Origin: Larimichthys crocea
Taxonomy: Eukaryota; Chordata; Actinopteri; Sciaenidae
Reading direction: 5' to 3'
Assembly: GCF_000972845.2 (NCBI RefSeq)
Contig: NC_040020.1
Span: 3,596,669-3,660,668 of the forward strand
DNA: 64,000 bases
The first letter of the stretch is position 1. Each line of letters begins with the position of its first letter. This document shows, piece by piece, positions 1-14,400 of this stretch. Position numbers and translations under genes: made by a program. The notes beneath the pieces were generated by a model that was not told the origin of the DNA, made no database searches, and saw only the letters and a program-made list of their open reading frames with translations.

Positions 1-1214
1 AAGATTTAATTTCTAAGATCTGAATATTTATTGTTTTGATGAACAATGAACTGTGTTACTAAAGTATATGCACTGTTACCTTTCCTAAATGTTAGTAAAA
101 GTCAGAAGAAGTATAAATACATTTTGAAACACACACTGTTCTTTTAGAAATGACTGTGAGCAAGAGCTTGGGCCATGAAGAGGGCGATCTAGTAACTATA
201 CTATAACCAATTCAGTGTGAACATGCCTCACCATCCAGTCCCTCTTCAATTCAATACTTCTCTGCAGGAGAACTAACACTATTTTCTTGACGAGAAAACG
301 TAATCTTGAACATTACACTCAGAGGAGAAAGCACATTTGAAGCAAACTGAAATGAAAAATATTCCTTTGTGTCAGAGCGGCATAACTCCAGGCTACTCTG
401 TAATCCTTGTCTTTCTCGAAGCATGACTGCGAGACAGAATCAAGAACCCGCTTAAATAATCGAATGTGCTCAAATAGACACATACGACACAACAAACGTT
501 CTTAATTACAGCAATGAGAGTAATTTGTTACTCTCCACCGTTAATGGCAGCATAATCAATATTCTTTTAAAACAATGAATGCATATTGTATAGCAGAAAA
601 AAGCACAGGTACTTAGTAGTAGTCTAGTCAGGACACTCTTGTCAATCTTTAACCATTTATTACAACATGTCATGCATTTTAGTTTGGCGTTACAGTTAGA
701 GCTCTACTCGTGTAGGGGAAATCTTGAGCATGCTTGAACAGGACAACTCTGAGCTCATAACCCCCGCAAAACCTGAGATACACAACATTTGATGAAGAGA
801 AGATAAACACACCTGAAGATGCTGGTGGAGGAGGTGATGGTAGATTAAAGGCAGCAAGTGATGTGCATCGGAGAAGATTAAATGACGTGTGACTATAATG
901 GGATCTAAACTAATGCAATTCTCCATTAATGATGGCTCAGACTTATTTAGATGTCCTAGTATGTCACCATGCACAGTGCCACTATTTCTGAATCCAGCAC
1001 ACCTAAATGGAATACAAACATATATTAACTAAGCTGTAAGAAAAGGGTGATACAGGTAAACTTTTTATACATGGATGTCTAAAGATTAACAGTAATGATT
1101 GTTCAAGCGAGCCAGTGAGCCGGCAGGAAAACAATACTAAGGTGCTTTGACATGTCAAATATCAAGCTCTTATTGGTTGATTTCCTACAATTTAGACTTT
1201 TTTAATGAGGACAC

Positions 1215-1330
1215 AGGTACAGGTGTAACTGAAACATTAATGGTGTCTCTGTTCCAGTTAGGAAGGTCAATAAGGGAGGTAACATACACAACACTAGGCC
1301 CCTGAGACTGAAATACCTAACTAGAAGAAA
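1215..1330. repeat. Partial copy of a teleost MITE-like repeat
   Basis: This stretch resembles the element at 1,548-1,694: GTGTAACT, then ATTAATGGTG, CTCTGTTCC, and GGCCCCTGAGACTGAAATACC in the same order. The right inverted repeat is missing. A further fragment resembling only the right half lies near 985-1,030 (CACCTAAATGGAATAC). Confidence 0.5.
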
Positions 1331-1547
1331 AACATGATCAGTGTTATTCAGAACGCTTTTCCTGCTATGCCATGTCAAAATGTCTTCCACTATAGAGCTC
1401 TGGGTTGGTTGTTTTGCTACAGTTTTAATGTCACTTTACTTTAGTTACATTTCTTGAAATAAGATTTCAGCTGAATCTACTGGAGGAATAAATAAACATG
1501 AGTATATTTATTTGTTTTTGCCACTGTAAACCCTTCACATAGCGGAC

Positions 1548-1694
1548 ACGGTAACTAATAACATTAATGGTGGCTCTGTTCCATTTAGGAGCATCAATAA
1601 GTCATACCCGTGAGGCAGCGAATACAACTCTGGGGCCCTGCAACTGAAATATCCGAATGGAATGCAGATATTAATAATGTTATTAGTTACACCT
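1548..1694. mobile_element. MITE-like element with terminal inverted repeats
   Basis: The left end reads GGTAACTAATAACATTAATG and continues to CTGTTCCATTTAGG. The right end is its imperfect inverse, CCGAATGGAATGCAG and then TGTTATTAGTTACACC. The inverted ends enclose about 70 bp. Similar short elements are common in fish introns and UTRs. There is no coding capacity, and the superfamily is not assigned. Confidence 0.6.
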
Positions 1695-2314
1695 GTGTTT
1701 ACTAGTCAAAGTGTCTGCTCTGAGGTGGCTGTAATGACTTTAATTTGCATAAGCATTTGACAGGTGTTGAGCTTTCGGCGTATTCCTTTCTCCCAGGAGC
1801 TCGCCCGGCTCGCCCCAAGTCAGACAGCATCATTTTTAAATAAAATAAAAAAAAGATTTTCATGGGCTGTTGTGAGATTTCTCTTCTTTTATGCCTGCAT
1901 ATAAAAAAAACACTAGAATTATAGGTATCTATCAAAGGATGGAGCAGCGACTACCACATGAACTTGTTGTGAGTCAGACGGTATAATAGCATCTTTTATC
2001 ACTTGCAGGTAATGGGCAGGTTGACAGTTCACACTGGCTTCCTGTTAAACCATCAAAGAGGGGAGATGCAGGCTTGTCAGAACATGGCAACACTTCACTT
2101 CCTCAAAAACACCCCCCCACCCCTTTCAAAACACACACATTAGCGCGGACACAGATGGACAGAAAACTCAAATCCGCACGTAAATGGATGGGCGAGGTTA
2201 AACATGATTGACCTCTTCACCTTTGCCCTCTGACTAATCTCACCTCTGTGTGTGTCTATCTCTCTGTCCTCCAGTCCACTCACGCTGTCTCTCTCTCTCT
2301 CTCTCTGCCTGCAG

Positions 2315-2434
2315 ATCTGAATGAGTGTGGGCTGAAGCCGAGGCCTTGTAAACACAGGTGCATGAACACATATGGGAGTTACAAGTGCTACTGCCTCAAC
2401 GGCTACATGCTGATGCCTGACGGGACCTGTGGAA
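2315..2434 (+). CDS. npnt exon: calcium-binding EGF-like domain
   Basis: Encodes [16 protein letters not shown] and onward through [20 protein letters not shown] is the calcium-binding EGF start and six cysteines are present. The acceptor follows a (CT)n tract ending CTGCAG and the donor is GTGAGT. Phase 1 at both ends. Confidence 0.95.
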
Positions 2435-5400
2435 GTGAGTCTGCCTCCCGAAAGCACACGCACACACTCACATCTCTCTTTGATTGCGCACACACACTGT
2501 TTGTGTTACTGTCTGAAATGTGGACATTTTCATTCATGTGGTTCCTTTTTTTCCCCCCTCATAATCTCCTCTCTGCTTTTGTAGCCTTGATGTGCTACTG
2601 TGAAGCCTCCCCTCACTTCACGATAAATGTATTCATCTCTATGCCTGCGCAAGGCAATGCAGATGACATATGCTCTCTATTATAAAATATGTTTTCCCAA
2701 TCGTGTGAGTACCTCTGACAGCAGACTCACAATGCTTTGATAGAATGTTTTGATTAAAGCCCCGTGTTGATTTGCTTCATTATAGCAGCTCCACAGTCTG
2801 GAGAACCCCTGCGAAGAGCCCTAAGAGGGCTTAAATGAAAAATGTGAAAGACACACAATCTTTTAGACCCTCAAGTGAATGTACAGTTCTTATTGGTTGC
2901 CCTAAGGTATTCCACAGAATTGGAGTCGCTGCCTGTACATGTCTCTCTGTAAATTCTGTTTCCCATCTGATAACTACTTTCAGCTCACGTTCCCACTCGA
3001 GGATGGCGTGACTCCCGGTACCTCATTTTAATTAGTTCTTTTTTATCAGAAGAAAATTCATTTCCCCTCTCTTTTTAAAGTCTGAATTGCTTACCACTTG
3101 AGGCGATCTTAAACTGTTCGAGGTGTTGTTGTGTGATGATACAGAAGCATGATAGTGTTAAACACCTTGCCTCTCTTCTTTTTCTCCCCTGCTACTGCTT
3201 TGATCAATAGATGTACTGTAGCATTTAATCAGGCCGGCCTGCCTCAGTCATCAAACTGTACTCCAGGGTGCCTGTGGCAGCTCAAAGTAGCAGCGGCAGC
3301 ATGAGCCTCACTTTTAATTTCCTTTTTAGGGTCTGAAGTTATTGAGAGAGGCAGAACAAAATCTGTTCCATTACATTATTATTTTCTAGGGTCTTGATCT
3401 GCCTGGCATCGCTCAACAACAGAGGTGCGCCACGCTGGCGCTTCAATAGGGTGGAGATGGATTATGAGTCTGCGGTTGTAGGATAGGATGAAAGTGGGTG
3501 CATGGGCTAAGTTGTGAGCACAGAGCAAGAGGAATCTAATAATGGCAGAGTGTGTGCTGTTCTGTTGTGTGCGCCTAAGGGTCAACTCAGCTAATATCAG
3601 AAAAGGTGTGTGGCTTTTACGCAGTGGCTGGAGGCTAAAGATAAATTGTGGATGTGAGAAAGAAAGAAAGTGAGAGTGAGAGCAGTATACACTTTTCTCT
3701 CCCTGGTTAATATGTGTTGTGTTTCCCTTGTGTCCATCAGATGCTCGCACTTGTGGCATGGCCAACTGCCAGTACGGCTGCGAGGTGCTGAAAGGAGAGG
3801 TCCGATGTCAGTGTCCATCGCCGGGGCTACAGCTGGCTCCAGATGGAAGAACCTGCATGGGTACGTCCCAGTCTTTATATATGGCCACAGCCTGACGGCC
3901 TTATGTTACCACTGCCTTCTATGAGCGACTCATGTAAAGCACAAATATGGATATTTCATTTTTATACTTCATGTGTTCTCCTCAGCCTTTAAATTCGCTG
4001 AGTGATAATGAAATGCAACTGTTTTGGCAGAGCGGGAAAGAAAACTTGGCAGTGAAAAACCAATTTGGGAACTCAGACAAAACCTCTTAGCAAGCGAAGC
4101 TGAAATTCATCCAAGAATATTTACCAGTACGTCATTTTCGCTTTGATCAAGGACCCCAGCAATTTAATACTCCTTGTCAACCAAATGGTGTCTTTATTTC
4201 CACTTACTTCCTCCAGTCTTTACAGCAGAAATGTGATCAGGGGAGGGCTGTGGGCCTCTTTTCTCCCCTCCTTTCCCCTTCCCTCCTTCTTTCATTACGT
4301 GGCACAGCTCCTCAGATGGGTGACTAACAGATGAAGGGGCCAGCTGAGGCAGTTAACCTGTGTCAGGTTTAAATGCAGGCTGTTCCAGCCTGGACTGTTC
4401 CAAGTTGCCTTATAGTCCCACTTAACTGCAGGCTGGCTAATGGGGGGGCGGATTTCTAAAACAGGACAGACATCACTCATGAAAAATGATGGGAGGGAGG
4501 GAAGAAAAGGTCGCCTGCCACAGGTGTTACGAGTTTAATGGAATGTTTCCGGATCCCTCTGGAAGCCGCTGTTTTATGGGGAGTTTTATGCCGAGTTTCT
4601 AATCATATTTATGGAGGTGAATCCTTCTAGTAACCAGAACTTTAGATAGGAGAGTTTGCATAGATGCAGAGATTTTATGTTGTACCTTTTAAATGGTCCC
4701 TATATTTTGTCAGTCTTCTATTAAATCTTTCTTAAGAATGCCATAGAGATCAGGTTTAGGAAAAACAGTATTTTGCACAGTATGGAGAAAATTACTCTTT
4801 ATCAAGCAGCTTAGTCCTACTTACAGCAAACTGTTAAGGTCAAGCCACATTACACTCTCTACTTACTTTTATTGAAGTATGTATGACGTATATGAGAAGA
4901 GGAGAGGAAAAATAACAACCAGTCAGAGACAATATTTTCCCTACCATACTGTATGTATATAAGTTTGAAATACCACTAAACACATCATATTAACATATAT
5001 TTAATTTACTCGGGATGAAACAGTAATAACAACACAGCTTCTGTTGGACAAGATACATAAAATAAATCACGTAAAGAAGAATTTAGTACCACAAAGATAG
5101 ATGTAAAGAGATTGCAAGCAAAATCAATTCTATATGAGAATGCTATGGAAGCCTTGCTGGCCTTTAATTTTGACAAAATCTCCCATCAGTGTCAACAGTA
5201 AAGTACCCCCACACAATCATACCTCCTCCTCCATGCTTCATGGTGGGAACCACACATGCAGATACCGTCCATTCACCTTCTCTGTGTCTCACAAAGACAT
5301 GAGAGTTGGAATCAATAATCTAAAATTTGACTCATCAGACCAAAGTCCAAATTTCCACTGCAAGTCCAGTCCTTTCTGTTAATGACCCAAGCAGTTCTTT

Positions 5401-8400
5401 TCTTCTTCTTATTGTTCTTCCTCTTTAGTGGTTTCTTTGCAGCAATTTGACCATAAAGACCTGATTTAGGAACAGTTAATGTGGAGATGTGTCTGCTACT
5501 TGAACTCTGTGAAGCATTTATCGGGACTCTTGTCTGAAGCGCTGTTAATTGGTGATTTCTGAGGCTGGCTACTGTAATGAACTTCTCCTCTGCAGCAGAG
5601 GTAACTCTTGGTCTTCCTTTCCTGGGTCAGTCCTCATGAGAGTCAGTTTTATTACAGAATTTAATGGCTGTTGCGATTGCACTGCAAAATTTCTCGGATT
5701 GACTGACCCTCACCTCTTAAAGTAATGATGGACTGTTGATTCTCTTCACTTAGTTCCTCTTAAAGTAATGATGGACTGTTGATTCTCTTCACTTAGTTCA
5801 GCCGCTCATGCCATATTATGGATTAATACAGTAGTCCAAGGGTTATTTAATGTGTTCCAGCCAACCTCTGAACAACAAAATTGATGGTCTCCAACACGTT
5901 AAGAAGGAAAGAAATTCAAATAAGGAACAACCATTCCAGGTGACTACTTTATGAAGATGATTAAGAGAATGCTAAAAGTCTTTTACTTTTATCTTTAACT
6001 TTTAGCAGCTTGATAAATATGGTCCCAGATGTTTAACTAAATTACTTTGGTTTATTGAATTTAAAGTTTGATGTTAAATCTTGTCCTAAATTTCTAATGG
6101 CTTTTTTAAGAAGTGTACTTTTTGTTTCTAGTGTACTAAAGTGGATTAGGCCAGAAATGCCTTAAGAGAGATGTCCTCTACAAGAAAGTATTGATTTGTT
6201 TTTGCACTGTGACAGAAATGCCACCCCACCCTCTGATTAATGACGAAGCGTAATAATGGTTTTTGCATTGTTAGAGAAGTTCAGATTGAGACAGCTTCAT
6301 ATTTCAATGCCGTCTCTTGTAGAAATTGCGTAATGTATCAGACAAGTTGTCAAGTAAAACACAATGGCTACGCTTAATTCTGGTTGATATATATGTAACT
6401 ATGAATATGGGTGTGAATCCCATGCTTAAAGATTCACTACTGTGAAAGAAATGTCAAAGCTGTCTTCAAAGCCAGATGTAGACATTCATAAAACAGAAAT
6501 ATCATATTTTGTGTAGATTTATGTGTGCATGTGTGCTTTGTGTAAAACACAATAATTCACTACTGCCCTATCAGTAGATGAATTCAACTGTTGGTCATTA
6601 GTGCTCCACAGTAGTTTAGGATTAAGTGCCTTGCTGATGAGAACCTCAATAGTGGTTGTTAAGGGATAAGAGAGCTCTGCCTACTTAATTCACTCACTTG
6701 TTTTCCCAGCTGTTCCAGGTGTCTCTTAAGTTTTTAAGGTCCTTTTAAACAACAGTCCCCATAGCGCCACGACACCTCAGCTGCATTATGCAGCAGATAA
6801 ATTAATGATTTTAAAGCAAATGCTTTGAGCCTCTCTGTGTCTAAATATTAATGGCCACATGCCAGCAATGGTGATCAACAAAGACACTAGAATAGGCCTT
6901 TGAATAATGAAACATGGTAGCATGCATTGTATTCTGCTCGCTGAACAGAATACACAATGTGTTTTTCTTCATAAATGAATACTAACAGTGGAAGGTGAAA
7001 AAGTCTTCTGCTATGAATAGATATTGTTTGTTTAGGTTAGGTTACTTTTGCCTTTTAACCTTGAAGTTTTTCATTGTATTGTGTTATTTTGAATACATTA
7101 TACTGTATATCACCAACACTAAAAAGCAATTCTTAGTGAAAAATAATGAATACATTATCTTTTAGTTTGAATATTTTCTCCGGTGTAATGACCTGTATCT
7201 TTTTTTTTTTTCTCTTGCAGATGTTGATGAGTGCACAACGGGAATAGCGGTGTGCCCCAGGTTCAGGAAATGCATCAACACCTTTGGTAGCTACATCTGC
7301 AAGTGCCACGAAGGCTTTGACCTGCAATACATCAATGGGAAATACCAGTGCATAGGTACTGTCACAAGGTCTCTGCGGTGAAGCTTTTACAGATAAAACT
7401 TGCAAAGGTCATTGACGTGCTGTAAAGTTTTGACTCATAACCAAGTTATTTTTAGTGATGCAGGTGCTGTTTTTACCTCAGGCACTTAGGGAGCAAGATA
7501 GTACACACACACACGTATGCACACTAAAAATGCATATTAGAGGTGATTTTCATAATCTGTTTTAGAACAATAGCCCACTGCCCATCTGTGCATTGAAGTA
7601 GTTTTTGCTCGCTGTAATCTTTCCTCATGTTCGTCCTGATGGCCACGGAGAGAAATGTCCCTCCTAACGTACTTTGAATTTAAGTGATGGGGAACAAAAT
7701 CCACAGTCCTGAATTCTGTGCAAGACATATATATTAAAGTTTATCTGTACAACACAGCAGAGTTACAGCCTTTTTAGTATAAACGTCCCTCTTTTTCTTA
7801 CTGTCTCTTGAGTCAGCGAGTGTCTGGAGAAACAGAAAGACGGATTTTCACTTTTTACTGAGCACTGGAGAAACAGAAAGACGGATTTTCACTTTTTACT
7901 GAGCAAACTGTAGCTTCAGAAGATACCCAACCACTGAAGTTAAATTTAAAGTATATTTAGTCAAGTCAAGTGTAGTTTTGACAGACTTATTCACTTGAAC
8001 ATTTTAATTGTATGGTTCTTTCTACTTGCACGTGACTATATTTTAAATAATATACTGTATATATACACAAATCATTTGATCACTTCATGAAATTTTTTAA
8101 TAGTATTATAGATTCATTATTAACTGATCTGTAATAGTAATTCAATATCATATTTAGTAAAATAACACATAGGAAGGAGCAATTTTGTTGCACATTTAGT
8201 GAATTTTGTAGTTAATAATTACTTTTAATGTAGTTATTTACTAAATGGATGTTAGGGTTAGGGTTAGATGCTATGTTTGCTCTTTTTACACCACTGGTGC
8301 CAACTCATTTTTAAGAAGCTGATCCTGCTGTATCTACATCTGCACTGTAATATAGCACAGTATACTTTGGCATCACATTCAAACATACCACTGATTAAGA

Positions 8401-11400
8401 TGTTGAAAATGTTACCAACATAGATGTGGCTGTTTCTTTACTGATTACTGATTCCATCCTTTGACATTTGTAGAGTACTCCGTAAGTTCAAGTGCTGAAC
8501 AGAAAAAATTTACAATAAAGGTGGAACTGAAGCTACTTCACTTCAGAATACTTAAGATCAGCTGAACTGTCACCAAACTACTGCAGAACTAATTCAAACT
8601 GCTGTTTCTGTTTCAGGTTATTAAACATCAGCAGGGAACTTGAGTCATATTATATATTCTGTATGAATCTACAGGGGTTCCTTGAGTCTTCAACTTACTT
8701 ACTTATATATTTAAGAAAAAGAAAAGTAGTGGTTGGTAGCTTGGCAGTTACTTAAAATGCTTCAAAGACCTTTTGCTCTAGCATTCATAGAGGGTCACTG
8801 TTATTCACTCATATGCTTTCACTAATGATCCCTATGACACAAACTTTGAGCCATCCTCGAAGTGAATTTAGAGCAATTAGCCTTTGATATTCTGCTGTTA
8901 CAATGTGTCCGAAGAGTTTTACACTTGCGCACAGAAGCTGAAAGTTGTTATGCTTCCATTATCTTTCAGATGTGGATGAGTGCTCTTTAGGTCAGAGCCA
9001 CTGCAGCAGCTCCGCCACCTGCTACAACACGCCAGGCTCATACAAGTGCAAATGCAAGGACGGCTACAGGGGGATGGGCCATGACTGCAAACGTAAGAAT
9101 TGAGAACAAAAACACTGGCCCCGATGCTCACTTTTTGCAAAGAGGCACAGGGCCTCACATTTTTGTTTTCTTTGCCTGTGTGTGTGTGTGTGTGTTTTAA
9201 AAAGGTAAGAAGGAAAGTGCGAGGGAGGAAAAGCCTTGCAAGCACAGAGTCTGGACTGAAATTCCTTTCTTTGTAATGGCTGTCAGTCATTGCTTAAATC
9301 ACCCTGCTCCCTTATCAAATGTGCCCAGAATGAACCTTGACTCCATTTTTGACATCCGGCCATTTTAATCAGCCAAAAAGAGTAGTCATCATCAAATGTG
9401 AAATATTTCTTTTCCTGGTACTTTTGCTTGCTGACACACAATTCATTAGACAATTCATTGCCTCTGCAGTTTTTACAGCAGCTCAGTGGACAAGAAGTCA
9501 TTTATTCTCCACAGTTATTTAATCATCTACAGCAACAGACACAAATGCTGTAACAGTCCATAAAGCAGAGAGGATGCCTCCTGGCGTTGTGCGCTGCAAA
9601 TACTTCACAGCGTCACCTGCCTGTGGGGCGTGAGCCACAAGTGCTCTCTGGGAGTCGAGTTGCAATATCCTATTTGTGTGTCACATATCAAAGTTGCCTG
9701 CAACCTGAGAAGGCAATAACCGAGTTCAACCCACTTGCCTTTGTCCACTCTCATTCCTCACTCATGAAGCCCCCCCACACCACCATCTCCACATTACACC
9801 AACTCCCCCAATGTCTGCCTCTGCTCCTGATGTGAAGAATGTGTGGAGGAACAAAGGAAAAGGAGGTGTAACTTGGATGACATCAGCAGAGCGAGGGTGA
9901 TCTTGGGGGCACAGCTGCCTCTTTGAGCATGGAGATCTCTCCTCACGCAGAGAAGCTTTAGCCTGGTGCAGCCAGGCCCCTGGCTATGAACACACAAAGA
10001 ATAACTAATCAGGCCGAGCACATGAACGGATAAAAAGGCACCCTAAGAAATCAATATTGATTTCACAAAAGAAGAAATTCGCTGGACGTGGGGTGTCTTT
10101 GTGGGTTAGTTTGTGAAGCCGCATGTCATCTCACCATAAAGCCATCTCTCTTTCTCTCTCTTTTAAGAGTCCCATTGAGGAAAATATGTTTTTTTTTTAA
10201 ATCCCCAAATATGAATAGATGTGAACTTGCAGCATGCTGATTTTATGTGCTTCTCTTGCAAGTTCAGGCTTTTGCTTCAGTGAGATTTGAGACACCCAAT
10301 TTGTTTTAGGATTCTAACATTTAGTTAATAGATATCAGGAGTCTCAGTAGATGAAAGAAAGCCCTCCTCTGCAAAAGTCAGACTAATCATTTCAGTTAGT
10401 TTGCAATTCTACGCCTCATTAACTCTTAAGTGCTCTTATTTCAGTGCTCCATCTCCATTTTCTTATTATTTCAGCCATTCCCAAGGTGGTTATTGACCCC
10501 CCGAGACCAGGCAAACTGCCTCCAAATCATCACAACCGCATCCCCGACATGGATCAGAAAAGAACCACCACCACCAAACACCCACCGGTGACTCAAAAGA
10601 GAATCTTCCCCGTTATTCCCAAATCGACACCCTCCGCCACAACTACGACAACCACAACGACGACCAGAGCACCTCTGCCTCCAAAGAGGGTGACCCCTCC
10701 TCCACGTAAGCCGGCAGTTCCCACCTGGAAGCCTTTTATCCCAACCAAGAAGCCATCGGTACCCACGCACAAACCCTACGTCCCACCAAGGCCGGTGGCT
10801 CCCACTAGACTCCCCCCAACGCCACCACCACTCACACCAGTAGACAACACCATCCAGAAGGAGGTCACCAAACAAAGAGGGGATGTACACAGTAAGAGCT
10901 TTTTGTTTTTTTTACATAGCTGACATTATCTCATTCATTTGTTATGGTTAATCTGTTAACAAACTGAGAAACAGAGCAACATTAGCATTTATTTTGTGTC
11001 GTGTTTCTGATCCCATACGCTCACCTTTTGGTATACCAGCTCCTGTGGGAAATATCTGTCTCTTAAGCTGCTAAATGCTCCTCTGTGTTCACCATTTTGA
11101 CACTAACTCTGACTGACTGCTGTTTGGTCCTGAGCCTGTTGCTGTGTCTTAAATGGTAGCAGCAAAAGTGAACCACAAAACAGGAAAGTTGTGAGGTGTA
11201 AAATCAAAACCCTTCACATTGCAAATACATACAGTACATTGTTGATATAAAATATGAGAGCAGCATCAACGGCGCAGAAAACACAACCACGTGTTGAATT
11301 AGTGGATTCTAATCTCTGTGTTTTAATGTTTGATGGTGAGGTGAACCTTTTGTTTACTTTTGGGTCACAGACTTGGCACTTGTTTGTCTAACAATTCATC

Positions 11401-14400
11401 TTCATCAGCTCTCTGACAGGTTTCCACTAACCAAATTGGAGCACATTTGCATATTTCTTCATCTGAATCCAGAAACGTTGTGTTTATTATGAAACATGCC
11501 ACATTCTGGGGAATTGGGAGTGATGTTTACCTGACAGATGAGGTGTATTATCATATTCATTTTGTATTCCAACACATAAATACGTGTACTTATCTGAGCA
11601 GTTGGCAGTCACTTCCCATGTGTACACAGTTTACCTTCCAACCACATGACAGGCGAACCATTTGGCAAGACATGGGAAAATTGTTTTTAAAGTGATAGTT
11701 TAAGTATTTTGAGGTGGGGTCGCATTAGTTACTGCATACCTACCTACTGTATACTGTAGTAGACAGCGGTGAAGCAGACATGAGCAGAGCTACGCACTGC
11801 TGTGAGCAGGATCACCAGAAAAAACATATTTTAGCCACTGCTGTGAGCAGGATCACCAGAAAAAACATATTTTAGCCACTTCATAGCATATTTCTTTGGC
11901 ACTAACCATAAAACTTCTGTGTTCTCACATATAAGCACATATAAATTACGCTGCAGATCAGTCTTTTGGATCAGAGCTGCAGCGGCACAGCCAGAAGAAC
12001 ACACGCATGCACCACGTTTGAAATCTTTAGAAACATGATCTCGTGAACTTTATGACCCAAACAGTCGATCTGTGACGTAATACAACGCGTGGCAACAGTC
12101 CAGTAGTTAGTGCCAAAGAAAAAGGTTGGCTGATGGCAAGGTAAAGCAATGAAAGTATTTTTAATATAGGATACACTTCAATGGATATTGATTTTTTTTG
12201 AGTTGGGTCTTTTTTATGTGGCTAAATTCTGCTTTTCTGCTGACCCTCTGCACCCCCGTGCATAGCTCTGCTTCTGTGCCAGGAGCTTCTCCAAATTGGG
12301 GGCACACTGGGAACACACTGCCTATGGATACCTCATACACCTCCACTTCGAAAAATATCCAATTATCCAACTATCCCTTTAATGTAAACGGGTGAAATTT
12401 GTCGAAATCAAATATATCACATTCAATATACGGGCAATGGGAGTGCTGTGCATTATTGCTTTTAATTCATTTTCTTATGGTAGTACTCACACCTCTCATA
12501 TATGAAAATTCAAATCCAAATTCAAAACCCTCAAATCACATTTTCATATGCAGATTGTGAAGTAATAACACCCATTACAAATTAGTTAAATTAATTTCAG
12601 TGTTAAAATACGTTAAATTTCCTCTCAAGGTAATTATCTCTTTAGCTTCTGTGAACAAACACAAACTGCTGCTCTGCCAGACTGTTGTTTATCCACGTCA
12701 CACCACGCTCTCTGCCAAGCATGTATCTTTGACACCAATTACATTCAAAATGCATCATCAGTCTTTGTTTAAGTCAGACGTTCTCAATCAAAACCAAACA
12801 ACAGAACTGAATTGAAAACACTGTGGCAATGGGAGGTGGGTGAGATCGTTTCTTTTTTGCTCTAGCAAAAAAGGTAATCACTGCAATCATCTGCCGTTGT
12901 CGTCTCACAGTGTTTAACATATGCACCTTGTTCATGACAGTGAATTATTTCTTAATGAGATAATCGCTGTGAAGTGCCTTGGTAAGCCTCAAACATTCAG
13001 TTCAGGACCTACGGTAAGTAAGATTTAATAGATGATTTGTCAGCGGCTGAACACTTATGATATGGTCGAATCCTCAACAAATCCATTGAAAACACCAAAA
13101 CCACGAATGAATTTAAAGTACCGTGTATATCCAAAGTTTATACCCCTCTGCCTTAAATATCCATTGCTGTCCAAAAACTGATCAATGAGTCACAATATTG
13201 GATTGGGTGACATTTAAATTCCTTTGACCACCATTTTATTGGGGGTTGGACAGAAGTTTTAGAGACGCATAAAACCAAAATGCAAAGCCATGTGGGTTGA
13301 GTGATTAAAAAAGGTTATTTTGTAGTCTGATTAAACTGACCTCTCTGCTGTAATTAACTGGAGTAGAAAATTCCTTCCTATTCCTAGTTTCAGCCACTTA
13401 TACACATAAAAGTGTTCACAAGTGCACTTAATGAATATAAAACCACAGCTAAAATAGTCGCTAACAAAAAGGTACACATGTACTCAAAGGTACTTATCTG
13501 GTTTAGGAAATTAAAGCTCTAAATATTAAATTATATATTTTGATATATATATTTTAAGTTTTACTTCTTCAGTGGTATAAATTATGTCTTTTTGCAGAAT
13601 ATGTTGACATTAACAAAAATATAGAATAATGCCAGTTTTATCCTTTTATTTATTTACTTATTTTTTTATTTGTATTGCTCAAATTTATTCTTTGTATCTC
13701 CCGACTTCTCACTGCACGCAACAAACCAACCAGGAACTACTCAAATATATGTAATGTCAGTACATTGGCATATGCCATATTGACAAGCTTGGACTTGATT
13801 GGAATGATTTAATATAAAATGTCACCCTGTCCATTTTTTTGTTGTCATGCTGACTTTTATACACACAAATCACTGCTTACCAAACCTAACATTAACCTCC
13901 TTTGACATAGAAATGTTTTCGTGTGAGATGCAACTGCAAAGTACAGGATAGTACCCACCTTACCAGATGGCATCACGTAATTATAAAAAGGAAAGAGGGA
14001 AGGGAAGATTACATTAACGCCTGTCTGCACTGCTTGAGGGAGACATCAATCTAATAGTTCTCACCACGGCAGAGCAGTTCTAGAAATCACAGCTTCCTGA
14101 AGATGGTTTGAATAAGATAGAGATAGGGAGGATGGAGAGACGTCACTGTGTGATTATTCAAATAATTAGACGGAAATGGGATTCATTTAAGCCTCCCGGC
14201 ATGAAGAACGCCTCATCTGTACCTCAAGCACAGGTGTGCACTGAAGTCAGAGCAATTTCCAGAGCTTTGTGGTTTCCTATTAGTCTGGACCGCTTCACTG
14301 TGTCCAGTGTCATTTCATGGATAGTAGAAGAAATAGTTCAATATTTTTGGAAATACAAAAGTTTCCTGCCAAGAATCAGATGAGAAGATTGATGCCACTC

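Larger units (their letters stand above)
1..2314. other. npnt upstream intron sequence, no exon seen
   Basis: No coding exon could be supported in this stretch. It lies before the first visible npnt exon, so it is read as intron. It holds small dispersed repeats between about 960 and 1,700 and ends in a (CT)n polypyrimidine tract at 2,286-2,308 that leads into a CAG acceptor. The signal peptide and first EGF exon expected for nephronectin were not found here and are probably further left. Confidence 0.6.
2435..7220. other. npnt introns (2435-3740 and 3861-7220)
   Basis: Apart from a decayed Tc1-like transposase at about 5,195-5,830 and a 43-base tandem duplication inside it, no coding or structured element was recognised. 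Open frames here lack conserved motifs. Confidence 0.6.

Noticed and set aside
2248..2685. 145-codon frame read through the first npnt exon
   Set aside because: Only 2315-2434 is exon. The rest is intron sequence on both sides of clear splice sites.
8249..8266. Telomere-like TTAGGG repeats
   Set aside because: Only about two and a half units; expected by chance or minor slippage in AT-rich introns.
10471..10890. 139-codon minus-strand open frame opposite the npnt linker
   Set aside because: It is the exact antisense of the Pro/Thr-rich exon, and its Trp/Gly-rich composition follows from that. There are no family motifs.
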